Source of the DNA: Macrocystis pyrifera
Lineage: Eukaryota > Sar > Phaeophyceae > Laminariales > Laminariaceae
Length of the DNA stretch: 64,000 nt
Direction: 5' to 3'
Assembly (NCBI GenBank): GCA_031763025.1
Contig: JASSKH010000035.1
Span: 4,190,320 to 4,254,319 of the forward strand
In this document: positions 23,683-33,884 of the stretch, piece after piece
Numbering within the stretch: position 1 is the first letter of the stretch
Layout: each line of letters starts with the position of its first letter
Position numbers and translations under genes: made by a program
Notes under the pieces: model-generated
The model's database searches: none
What the model was told of the DNA's origin: nothing
The model's input: only the letters and a program-made list of their open reading frames with translations

Positions 23683-24340
23683 ACGCGATTTTTCCGAGGT
23701 AGAAGGTTTATGTTATTTTACAGTGAAGGATTAGTCTGAACTACGTATAAATCCGAAGATTCTGCCGTTTTTCCCTGGCTAATTCCGAGGATGATACCAT
23801 TTTGTTCCTGGTGATGGGCTTCGAGAGTTTTTGGTGTTTTCTAGTAGTTTCCACGTCATATAAAATTCAAGTGAAGGAATGTATGCTATCTCGCATTACC
23901 GTCGCGATCTGTGTATCTATGGCGGGAGTAGGGGGCAAGGGGAGACTCTTGTCCGGGGGAACGGGGTTCCTTGCGATCTCTGGCATTTATTTTCTTGGCT
24001 AAATTCTTATTTTGATGAGTATGACTACTGTGATACTCGTATATGATTTGCATTAATTCCTCATGAAATAGAGGGAGAGGTTTTGGATAAGGTTGAAGAG
24101 AGACTACGAAGCGCCTGGGGGCGTGTGCGGTCCATAGCAAATGTTTTCTGAGTTGGAGGGTTCGGATAGTATTTTGGAAATTGAGAGTTTGATTGTGGTT
24201 CTGAGTGAAATTATGTTTCTAAATTTCATATGAGTTGGTCATATTATTGAGATGTTTCCACCCAGCGGAGTCGTACATTGTAGTGTACAGAGCTGGGGGG
24301 ATATTGAAGTGTGGTCGTGTATATTGAGCAGGGGGGATAT
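23683..24340 (+). other. 3' untranslated region of copia copy 1
   Basis: AT-rich, no ORF with motifs. It ends in two purine blocks, GCTGGGGGGAT near 24293 and GCAGGGGGGAT at 24328-24338; the second is the likely polypurine tract that primes plus-strand DNA. Confidence 0.6.
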
Positions 24341-24615
24341 TGATTGTGCTCAGAAACACGACGGAGACGTTACATCTAATATTAGGGAGTCTATATATTG
24401 ATACGGGATTATAAGAGAGGGATATTTAGACGGATATTCGGGGGGATAAACGGGAGGTTTATTCCCGCGTCCTGTTGGATAATAACCTGTATACGATGCA
24501 TGAATGAGCTGTCACTCGACAGCTCGGATATAAGATAAGAGGAGTTCCGTGTTACTGTCTGGAGTCAACCACGCGTTCCCGCGCCAGCTGCGCCTATACC
24601 TTTAGAGATCAATCA
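24341..24615 (+). repeat. 3' LTR of copia copy 1
   Basis: 275 bp, TGATTG...CAATCA, so the ends are short inverted repeats. A TATAAGATAA box near 24530 may serve as promoter. Closely matches the LTR of copy 2 (32421-32693). Confidence 0.9.
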
Positions 24616-25200
24616 ACAGGTTCGATAAAAAATAAACAATCGAACGATATATCAAAAGTTTCGGTACGATATCCAACACTAATCAAAGCATCCTGATTCG
24701 GTGCTCCCATAAGGCTCCCATAAGGCTCGGTCAATCAGCAGCACTATACGCGCGGCGAGATCAAAATGCACGGCGCGATTAGGCTGGCATGCTGCATGCT
24801 GCCGCCATCCTCTGCCCGCCTGTGAGCCTGAAACAAGACGCAGATACGATACAAACTCAGATGGTTGCAGCAACTCAAAGGCAAAGAGGCGCTGGGCAAG
24901 CTGCTGGTGGTGGAGGTACTTCTTCGCAATGTGGGCATTCAGCTGGTGGTGCTGGTGGGGATACAAAACCTCGGCCTGGCGGGATGAAAATCTGTACTCA
25001 CCAGGGAGCACTTCCAGATTCCCTGCACGGCAGAGGGGGAGGATTCTATGTAGCAGGTGCGCATGTATGTTGTCGTGTTGTGTCACATGCTGCTTGTGTG
25101 CTCCCTGGCAATACGAGTAATCTACCACCTACGAGCAGGGTTCTACACTATTTGACCTTGTCGTGGGCATGCCGTGGCATTGCCATGGTACCGTGTAGTG
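24616..25200 (-). other. unassigned 149-codon ORF region
   Basis: A - strand frame (24679-25128) reads as a mostly helical protein (AHIAKKYLHHQQLAQRLFAF) but matches no family I can name. The + strand is also open over part of it. A gene or transposon remnant is possible. Confidence 0.25.
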
Positions 25201-25410
25201 CGTTAGTGGATCCCCTGGTTTAGTGGATCACATTGTCAAAAATGGGTGGTGGATCACCGGGTTAGTGGATCACAATTTCAAAAATAGCTCGTGGATCACC
25301 ATGTTTAGTGGATCACATTTTGGAAAGTGAGTGGTGGATCACTGGCTTACTTAGTGGATCACATTTTAGAAAATGAGTGGTGGATCACCGGGCTAGCGTA
25401 TCACAGTTCT
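25200..25410. repeat. GTGGATCAC tandem repeat
   Basis: GTGGATCAC occurs about nine times in 200 bp, in pairs separated by TTTxAAAA-type spacers; the higher-order unit is about 45 bp. Confidence 0.8.
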
Positions 25411-25459
25411 CAAAAGAGCTGCTGGCCGTGAGTTATGATATTTCTTTTGTGTTTTACTT

Positions 25460-25860
25460 GTTATCAAGGGCGATCGTTGCGAGTACGAGATCGTACTTGA
25501 GTCATGATATATACATATATTTTTTGGATTTACGGGCGACCCTTACGAGTACGATATCGTACTTGAGTCATGAGAGTTTTTTTTTGTCTTACTTTTTTAT
25601 TAAGGGCGACCCTTACGAGTACGATTTCGTGCTTGAATCGTGATACTATTTTTTTGCCTTATTTTTAATTAAGGGCGACCTTTATGAGTACGATATCGTA
25701 CTTGAATCGTGATTTTTTTTTTTGTTTGTTTTGGTTTCAAGGGCGACCGTTACGAGTACGATATCGTACTTGAGTCATGAGAGCTTTTTTTTGTCATATT
25801 TTTTATTAAGGGCAATCCTCACGAGTACGAGATCGTACTTACCTAATTCGTTTCACAATA
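25460..25860. repeat. palindrome array, 70-80-bp units
   Basis: Units share AGGGCGACCCTTACGAGTAC followed by the rest of a palindrome. The perfect 16-bp palindrome AGTACGATATCGTACT occurs at 25548-25563, 25687-25702 and 25755-25770. Near-perfect forms lie near 25492, 25620 and 25823. Each is followed by TTGAGTCATGA or a variant and a T-run. Confidence 0.85.
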
Positions 25861-26420
25861 AGGCACATTCCGAAGAAATCCAAAAACGAGCCGCCCTGGA
25901 CACAACCCAGGAAATAAAATTGTACCCCCTGTGACTACGAAAACGTACTTCGTTCCTCCAAGAAAAATCAAACACCCACACACAAAAATCGTCCTAACAA
26001 GGGCGACCCGTTACGAGTACGAGATCGTGCTTACCTAATTTGTTTCACACTCATGCCATTCCGAAGAAATCCAAAAACGAGCGGCTCAGGACCCAACCCA
26101 GGAAACAAAATTGTACGCCCTGTGAGTACGAAAACGTACTGCGCTCCTCCAAGAAAAAGCTAATACCCACACACAAAAATAGTCCTAACAAGGGCGGCCC
26201 GTTACGGGTACGAGATCGTACTTACCCAATTTGTTTCATACTCATGCCATTCCGAATAAATCCAAAAACGAGCGACTCCGGACAGAATCCAACAAACAAA
26301 ATTGTACCCCCTGTGAGTACGAAAACGTACTGCGTTCCTCCAACAGATGTCAAACACCCACACACACAAAAAAATCGTCTTGACAAGGGCGACACTTGCG
26401 AATACTAAATCGTCCCGCCT
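25850..26420. repeat. palindrome array, about 195-bp units
   Basis: The same palindrome block continues with a longer spacer for about three units (palindromes near 25823, 26007 and 26206). Each unit has a second imperfect palindrome (GAGTACGAAAACGTACT). ORFs across it are artefacts of the repeat. Confidence 0.8.
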
Positions 26421-27502
26421 GTCTACACCCGGCAGACTTTATCGAAAAGAAGGCAACCCTCTTGTTTGTAATTCCTACTCCGCATCACAACGTACAAAAG
26501 GTGACCAAATAACGGCAAGCCATACGATTCCGTATCGTCTGCCCAGACCGAAAACTTCCACCAACCTTCAGGACGGAATCAAGACAAAAACCACACAGAA
26601 ACTGGTAAATCAACGGAGACCCTTACTAGTACGAGATCGTACCGTCTACCGTTCCGGACAAAAAATACACACCCAATTATCGTCTACAAGGGCCACCCTT
26701 ACTAGTGCGAGGTCGTTTCGCCTGCCTACACCCGAAACATCGAGACTCGCTCGAAAATAAGGCAGCCCTTTGACTAATAATTGCTACTCCGTATCACCAA
26801 CGCACACCGAAAGTGCCAACATATCGGTATTCCACACGATATCGTATGTCTAAAACCAAAACATTTGACTATCGTCAGGCCGGCATCAAGACGAAAACGG
26901 CGGTTGCGTGCACCCCTTCAATTCATGATTCCTAACTCCGTGTCACCACCGCACACCGCAAATGCTCAAATAACCGCTTGACATACCATACCGTACTCTG
27001 TCTGGCCCAAAACATCGGCATATCCTCAGGACGGAATCAAAATTAAATACGCCGGTCGCCTGCACTTTCGAGCGTCCCTCAGCTGTCTACCCACGACACA
27101 TAAACAACGACACGTGGCACGGGGCTGTTGCCACCCGGCAATGGCAACTCCACCTTTACAGGCACCCTTGGGAGTCGAAATTGGACGCTTTCTTCATCTA
27201 CCATCATCCCCAACCACATTATCGGCCCAAGACGACGGCTTTATATAGTGACCAGTGCCCAGCCCGACCCTGTACTTAGCTCCGTCGAGACCTCCGCCGG
27301 ACGAAGAACCATTCCATATCAAGGACAAGACGCAGAGCACCTCCGTCCTCATCAACGCATAAAAACACATCCTACCATCTCAAGACAGCTGGGGTTCGAC
27401 GGCAACGTTGAACACACAATGGTTTTGTTGACGGCAGCACGTGGGGCCTGATGCTAAGCTAAAACGTTCTGCGAGACACATGCTACCGGAACAACGTGCC
27501 TA
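26421..27502. other. decayed repeat tail, no gene
   Basis: Degenerate relics of the palindrome unit (for example TAGTACGAGATCGTAC at 26629) fade into sequence with short + strand ORFs but no motifs. Confidence 0.4.
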
Positions 27503-28039
27503 CTACTTTTCAACCTCTTTCGCCAAAATCTGCGAAGCCATCTTCCGTATGAGGTTCGGTATCTCAGCCTGCGTAACACCCTCCACGCTCTCGTTTGCGC
27601 TAAGCTTGTTGGCGAACGCGCACGTGAAGACTCCACAGTCGTTCCCGTTATCCTGTCGATTCGAGTGAGGTCACCAACAAGAGGCGTTTAGTGCCGCACG
27701 AAGACGTTTCGGATCAACACGGAAGAACTCGCTGAATACATGGAGGAGTGTTTAGAGCTTTCGTGGTACATAGGCCATTGCTAAGAGTTCATGTTTCGAC
27801 GAGTAATCCACGAAAAACGGAATTAGGGACCAACGTCATAACGTATAACTCTTTTTTCTCGCCTGCATGGGGGCGACCGCTGCTTCTGTTGTCCAATCTT
27901 TCGCTTCGGTGTCGCCCTCGCACTCTGTTGCCCAATCTTTCGCTTCGGTGTCGCCCTCGCACTCTTGTGAAGCCCATTCGGCGAGCATGTCCAGCACGGA
28001 CTTGCTCGTACAGTTCATGCTGTCGTAGTACCTGATTCG
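27503..28039 (-). CDS. Ulp1-like SUMO protease (peptidase C48), C-terminal part
   Basis: Two exons on the - strand. The first (28039-27863, 59 codons) follows a GTGCAG acceptor and reads RIRYYDSMNCTSKSVLDML, the Ulp1 block with the catalytic Asp. It then has a tandem duplication of a 13-residue unit (ECEGDTEAKDW...). It ends at VAPMQ. The second (27652-27503) continues DNGNDCGVFTCAFANKL, the Gln-x-Asn-Gly-x-Asp-Cys-Gly cysteine motif, and ends at a TAG. Joining is phase 0 through an intron with a GC donor and AG acceptor. The upstream exon with the catalytic His (HW motif) was not found; copia copy 2 begins within 130 bp. The family cleaves SUMO or related modifiers. It may be a host gene fragment or part of a mobile element, since several DNA transposon groups carry C48 proteases. 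Confidence 0.75.
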
Positions 28040-28164
28040 CTGCACGTATTGTTTCAGAAACGATACACAGTCGTATATACAGGCCGAGTGAGGGCGTCGC
28101 TAATGTGTTCGGATGCAAGGGAGGGGGCATATGTCTTCGGCTGCTACGTGGCGTGTCCAATTCG

Positions 28165-28590
28165 ATACTGCGATTCTACCTGACTACCGTACCAGACTTT
28201 TCGCCGCAGCCGGGGGGTTAGTCACATGAATACATCCTCATCCAAACTCGACTGCACGAACGCCTGCTCAGCATCAAAATGACACAAATCCAAACCCAAC
28301 TCGCACGCAATAACACCCAACAAACGGAAACAAGACGCTGCAGGCGTCGGAGCAAAAGTCTCAAACAAATCAATACCCTCACGCTGCTTGACACCTCGTG
28401 CCACCAGCCTTGATTGCGCCCGCACCACGTCACCATGCTCGTTGGACTTCCAGGCGAACACCCACTTCGCCGAGATGACATTGAGCCCCTCTGGTTGCAA
28501 CATCGCTCCAAACGTTCCCGCGTCCGCCAGCCCATGGTACTCCTTGTCCATCCTCTGTCTCCAAATGGCCGAGAATACTCGTCCGCACAC
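28165..28590 (-). pseudogene. copia copy 2 truncated reverse transcriptase
   Basis: Reads EYHGLADAGTFGAMLQ, KWVFAWKSNEHGDVVRAQSR, GIDLFETFAPTPAAS and DAEQAFVQSSLDEDVFM. It then meets a stop caused by a change in the conserved RLPPG segment and loses homology near 28165. The active-site VDD block is absent. Confidence 0.85.
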
Positions 28591-28593
28591 GCT

Positions 28594-30110
28594 TCAGCAT
28601 ACGAGTTCGGCGTCGAAAGCTCGCTCGCCGGGCGTGTGGGAAGGGGAGGGGTCTCGCGCGGTGGGGCTTGGTGGAAAAGTACACGGCCTATACCTTCCCG
28701 TGCTGCCATCAACGATCGCAGCCCATGCTCCATAGCCTCGCGGCCGCGCACTCTCCCCTCTTGTCCGCCCCCTCAGCACATCGCCATCCTCCGGGTCCGG
28801 GATATAAGAACCCAGTGACCGGGCAGCACGCTGCGAAAGCTGTGGCTGCGGTGACTGCTGCGGCGGCGACGGCGATGATAACGGCCGCGACGGTGGCGGC
28901 GGTGACGATGGCTGTAGTGGCGGCGGTGACGATGACGGCGGCAGCGACGGCGACGGTGACGGCGGTGGCGGCGGCGACGGCGACGGTGACGACGGTGGCG
29001 GCGGCGACGGCGACGGTGACGGCGGTGGCGGCGGCGGCGGTAGCGGCGGTGATGACGGCGGTTGCGGCGGCAGCAGTGGAGATGGGGACGGTGGCTCGGG
29101 CCATACGTCGGGACCCCTCAGAGGCTCCGGCGCACCCGGCGGCGGTGGCGACGGCGACGGCGGCGGCGGGGAGCTCTCCTCCTCCGAAGGCAGTAACCCC
29201 ACAAACGGTTTCCTCGGGTGTTCCCAAGTGACGTCACGGCAGAACGACCTTCGGCCAGGCATCAGCAGGATCTTGCTGCAGTCAGCTGGGTGGTGGTTGC
29301 CGCCGTTGAGGTAGAAGCAAGCCTCCGCCTTCGGCTCGGTCTTCAGGGCCCTCCTGACGTGGTGGAAGCCCGGCTTCAGAAACGGGAGCAGCCGCGCAAA
29401 CGGTGGTCTCCCGTAGAATTTGCGGTACGGCGAGTGCATTTCCGGCTTGTCCCTTACCCTCGCCGTCATGTTGATCACATCGTTCGCGTACACGCATGAC
29501 TCAGCCCAGAGGGGCTTCGTCACCGGCATCCTTGCATCGCCGAACAGGCGGGTGGCCTCCAGGCGGGACGCCAATGCAAGCTCCAGCGTCATGGCGATCC
29601 GTCGCTCGACCACCCCGTCATGCTTCGGAGAATCGACGGGCGTGTACTCGCGGCGGATGCCGTGGTGGTTGAGCAACCCCACGAACTCCGCCTTGGGAAC
29701 CCGGTGCCGTTGTCCGAGCGAAGGCACTCCACGATGGACGGCACACCCTTTGCGTTGATGTCGGCCTGGAAACCAGCGAAGACCTTCGGGACGTGGGACT
29801 TCCGCTTCAAGAAATACGGCCACCCCAGTCGCGAGTAGTCGTCGACGATCATCATCAAGTACTGCGCACCGCCAGCAGACATGGGCTGTTGGCCCGACAA
29901 ATCCACGAACAGACGCTCCAGAGGCCTGGTAGAACGGCACTCGGTCGTCCACGGCACCGCCATCCTCCTCCCTTTCGCCTCAGAACACTCAGCACACGGA
30001 ACCAACTCCCCAAAAACCTTAATGCCCATCTGGCGTGCCGTCTCACGGAGAGTGTCAGCATGGGAGTGAGCAAGGGCAACGTGAAGGTCATTAATAACAA
30101 TCCTCCTCAT
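28594..30110 (-). pseudogene. copia copy 2 integrase and proline-rich linker
   Basis: The N-terminal half (30110 down to about 29690) has CAEC, LFVDLSG and RSDNGTGF. A frameshift near 29690 moves the rest (SPKHDGVVER, FYGRPPFARLLPFLKPG) to the frame 29952-28594. The linker has long (SPPPP)n-type tracts (about 29180-28850). Only one of the charged GRTRGE units of copy 1 is present. Confidence 0.85.
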
Positions 30111-30419
30111 TTCCCAGGAGCCAAAACAGCGGCAGCAATCGGGGTCTCTACGATCCGCGTGGCGTCTACGTACGAACCCGCGTCCCTACGCACGAAGGAC
30201 AGCTGCCCCTTCAACGTGTGAGCTCCCTGAGCATCAAGTGTCACCGGGCATTTTAACATTACTGCATGGAGCGAAAATAGGTTGAAGCGAACACCGGGTA
30301 CGTATGCTACGTCCATCAGCCTAACTTGAACGTCACCCTGAGAGCTGTGCATCACAATTGGAATCTGGCCGAAGTACTCTATTTTCAGTCACCTCATGTC
30401 GCCGACCACCAAATGGCTC

Positions 30420-31222
30420 TTACCAGGGGGAGGGGGGGGGGGTACAGCTAACCATACCAAAAGGGTTACCAGTCACATGAAAGGCTGCTCCCGAATCCAC
30501 TCCCCACTCTTCTCTTGCATTAACCCAAAACAAATCATCAGTCGCCTTGCCTTGGTGCGCAAACTGCGCGGTGAGGAGGTGCGGATCGAACGTAGGCGTA
30601 GGGTTGCTGTTGTTCGCTGGGCCAAGGGAGGGAGAAGTGCTGAAAGAGGGTTGTTGTGGCGGGGAAGCCCCGGCCGAGGTATACCCACCACTGCCATAGG
30701 GCGTCTCCTGCAGCCAGTCACCTCCGTAGTATGTTTGTGGGGCGGATTGAGGAGAAGCGGCACCCGGGATAGCGACGTTCGTTTGCGCGGGAGCTGCCTG
30801 GCATTCCGCGGCGTGGTGGCCCGGTCTGCCGCATCGGAAGCAGGGCCCCTTGCGCCTCCATGTGTTATTCGGTGGCGGACCCCAGCCTGCCGGAGTCGCT
30901 GCGGGCGGCGGGGGCATCGGCGGCAACGTCCCTGGTGTTGGATCGGTAGGTACCCAACCCATGGGAGGGACTACTCCACCCGTACCGAAGGGGTCTGGGC
31001 CTGAGTCATCCCAACGGTACCTGCAGGCCACGGCATCCCAACGCCATTTGGGGCCGGTTATCCCCCCCGACGAAGCTCCTCCCCGGTTGCCACGTTGCTG
31101 ATGGGGACGGTGCTGCTGCTGCTGTTGCTGGCGCTGCTGCTGCTGCCGTTGGTGCTGCTGCTGCTGCTGCTGGGGCTGCTGCTGCTGATACTGCTGCTGC
31201 TGATGATGATGCTGTCGCTGGA

Positions 31223-31315
<93 letters not shown>

Positions 31316-31859
31316 CATCCTTGAACCTCCCGCCTCTCCTGTTCTTCCTTCCCCCTCCTGGACCCGCACCTCCGCCACCGGCAGGCTGCGCACCTCCGGC
31401 GTACAAGGCATGCTGATCTACCACTCCCTGCACGCCCAACGCCCTAGAAACCATCTCCTTCTCTACCTTGTCGTTTGCATACGCGTCACGGATGACCTTA
31501 TCGATCTCGGAACGGGGGATGGAAGGGCGGGAAATAATTGACTTGCTTTGAATAGTATACAAAGATGAGAGGTTAGTAACTATGTGACGGTTCACTTCCT
31601 CTGCACTCTTACCACATCCCAGCATCGCCAGCTCATCTGCTGCCTTGTCCACCCTTCCTAGGAACAGCAAGGGGTTCTCGTCCTCAGCCATTCGGATGGT
31701 ATCAAACTCTCTCCTGAATCTATGTGTTGCTGCTATCGTCTTAGGCATGTAATAGTCCTCCAACTCCTTCCAAGCACCACTCGGAGACATTGCCTTCTGC
31801 ATCCTAAACTCTGCCATATCGTATCCTGTCATGGCCTCCATCATCAATCCATACACCAA
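30420..31859 (-). CDS. copia copy 2 Gag-protease frame
   Basis: A continuous 479-codon frame: Gag core (WKELEDYYMPKT, NPLLFLGRVDKAADEL), a Gly/Arg stretch, a Gln tract of over 70 residues coded by CAG/CAA, the CCHC knuckle (CFRCGRPGHHAAEC), and the protease signature (GVDSGAAFHVTG). It ends just after the protease. Gag residues further upstream (to about 32340) lie in other frames. The intact frame shows that copy 1's breaks are decay rather than programmed shifts. Confidence 0.85.
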
Positions 31860-32420
31860 TCGCGCGTCCCTAATCTCCTGGGGGGAATGTCTGGAGGCTA
31901 ATCCTCCGGCAAACCCCTCATGTCGCCTACCATAACTGAGTTTGCTGTGCTACTGAGTACATGCAAGCACCCAAGCGATGATAGGTACGCCAAAAAACTT
32001 GCTACGCTACATGCTAAAGTGGGCCTCTACGTTGTCGAAATTTGGGGGTTTCGACTGGGACAAACTTGGGCGATACAAAGAAGTTAATGATGTGCCTGAT
32101 TGGGCCTCCAGCCCAGGTGTCGGCACAGTCGACGTTGCTTGCTGTCTTCTAGCAGTTCCTTCTCCTCTCGTCCCCCCACCGGCCCCCCCTTCCTTTCCTG
32201 CTCCCTGCGCGTCCCTCTCGGCGCGCAGTCTCTGCTACTCCATTATCCTTTCCAGGACCTCTATTTTCTTCCTCGTCTCTTCCATAATATTTTCACTCTC
32301 CACGCTGGCTTCTTGACTGGGCACATCCTCGAAACTAGGCATGCCGAAGCAGGTTCCCACCTCTCTAGGTTGGCCTTGGCTACGCTTGCCAATAGAAGAT
32401 CACCAGACTCACTAGTGTGT

Positions 32421-32693
32421 TGATTGATCTCTAAAGGTATAGGCGCAGCTGGCACGGGAACGCGTGGTTGACTCCAGACAGTAACACGGAACTCCTCTCA
32501 TACTATATCCGAGCTGTCGAGTGACAGCTCCTGCATCGTATACAGGTTATTATCCAACATGACGCGGGAATAAACCTACCGTTTATCCCCCCCGAATATC
32601 CGACTAAATATCCCTCTCCTATAATCCCATATCAATAAATGGAACTCCCTAATATTAGATGTAACGTCTCCGTCGTGTTTCTGAGCACAATCA
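32421..32693 (-). repeat. 5' LTR of copia copy 2
   Basis: 273 bp, bounded by TGATTG and CAATCA. The adjoining internal side (32406-32420) keeps the un-inserted MITE target that is occupied in copy 1. Confidence 0.9.
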
Positions 32694-32864
32694 ATACTAA
32701 CCGACATGATGATCGGTTGTGGAACGTCGTGGTTAACGGACGGGGCTCGTTTTGATTTTGCGTGCACGGCGCCCCGTGGGGATCATACAGCACCCCCCAC
32801 CTTCGTTTCCTCCCGTTCACTCCACGTTTAACCGGTGACGCCCACAGGAACAGGGCACAGAAAG

Positions 32865-33884
32865 ATGAAGGATATGGAAGAGGTGGCGCGTCTGGTGGAG
32901 ACGCTGGCGCTGGGGTCAGTGGGAGAAAGTACCCAGAGAGGTTACCTAAGTAAGTGGAAGGTCTGGGTTGCGGAAAGGGAAGCGCAGAGCAAGGAGCCCT
33001 GGCTGCAACATAATCCCGACAACCCTAACCTAGTGCTTTCGGAACTGATGGAGTTCACGGCGAGTCAGTGTATTGTGCACAACGACCAGTAGTCCACTGT
33101 GGGGGCGTATCTTGCCGCTATCAAGTTCTTCCACAAGATGTATGCAGGGTGGATACTCCCCACCTCGCACTGCATGATTGCTGCCATGGGAAAGGGGATT
33201 GATCGCGCGCTCGGTGCCGCACAGAGACCCGTGCAGGTTAGGTTGCCACTGACCTGGGTCATTTTAGCCTACGGTAGGCAAGTAGTCACTACTATGGTAG
33301 ACGGGAGGAACGTCATGTGGTTGGGTCTTGCGTTGTCGCACTTCGTGCTGTGTCGCGCGTCCGGGCTGTGAGCTTACGCGAACGGAAAAGTGCACCCCGA
33401 GTTTTGTCTGACGCGAAACTGTCTCACCTTTCCTCGGGGCAGAGTGCAGGTCGCGATTGGGAACAGATTGATCACGGACTCAGTACAGGTGCGGTTCGTG
33501 GCGTCGAAGCAGACGGGGTGCATGGTCACTCAGACACGTGTAGCAAAAGCGGGCGACACCAGCGGGGATCCGGTGGGTGCTTTCAAGGTGCTGCTGGACC
33601 TCCTCGCCGTTCACCCGTTGCTTCCGGAAGGATCACTTTTGACGGTGAGGTGTACACCACATGGTTGTAAGCCTTTCACGCGGACGGAAGCCGCAGCAGC
33701 GTTGAGACTCATGATCTGGAGTAGCGATAGAGACCCGGCGCAGTACGCGCTGCACTCGGGAAGAATCGGGGGTGCAACCCAGCTGGCTGCGCAAGGGGTG
33801 CCAGGGCTGAAAATTCAGCGCGCAGGCGGATGGAACTCGCGAGCGTTCATGGCGTATGTGCGGGAGGCGGGGGAAGGGGCATAA
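32865..33884 (+). pseudogene. tyrosine recombinase (Crypton/DIRS-type) with two in-frame stops
   Basis: One frame runs from an ATG at 32865 to a TAA at 33882-33884, broken by a TAG (33090-33092) and a TGA (33369-33371). The N-terminal SAM-like half has STQRGYLSKWKVWVAER and, after the first stop, VGAYLAAIKFFHKM. The catalytic half has LCRASGL (first Arg), then HSGRIGGATQLAAQGVP (His-x-x-Arg), GGWNSRAF (Trp in the sixth position) and a Tyr in AYVREAGEG. All expected active-site residues are readable. No RT or RNase H adjoins it, so it resembles a Crypton-type element gene more than a DIRS element. The two stops suggest inactivation; a reassigned or read-through stop is unlikely, as they are different codons. 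Confidence 0.8.

Larger units (their letters stand above)
17481..24615 (+). mobile_element. Ty1/copia retrotransposon, copy 1 (decayed)
   Basis: LTRs begin TGATTGTGCT; the 3' LTR ends GATCAATCA. The internal order is Gag, zinc knuckle, protease, integrase, reverse transcriptase, RNase H, which defines the copia class. A purine tract (GCAGGGGGGAT) abuts the 3' LTR. Frameshifts and in-frame stops separate most domains, so the copy is dead. The 5' LTR is split by a hAT-like insert and a MITE lies just inside the element. Flanking bases 17476-17480 and 24616-24620 differ, so no target-site duplication survives. A second copy lies inverted at 28165-32693. Confidence 0.9.
28165..32693 (-). mobile_element. 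Ty1/copia retrotransposon, copy 2 (3'-truncated)
   Basis: Same family as 17481-24615, inverted. It has its 5' LTR (32421-32693), Gag, protease, integrase, proline linker and the first third of RT. Homology stops near 28165, soon after the RT FMRLPPGCG region, so the rest of RT, RNase H and the 3' LTR are gone. No target duplication can be tested. Its Gag-protease frame is intact over 479 codons. Confidence 0.9.

Noticed and set aside
25460..26420. CRISPR-like array
   Set aside because: Units are whole-length tandem repeats with palindromes and related spacers, in a eukaryotic context with no cas genes.
31095..31541. Leu-rich + strand ORF
   Set aside because: Antisense shadow of the copia Gag Gln tract (CTG on this strand).
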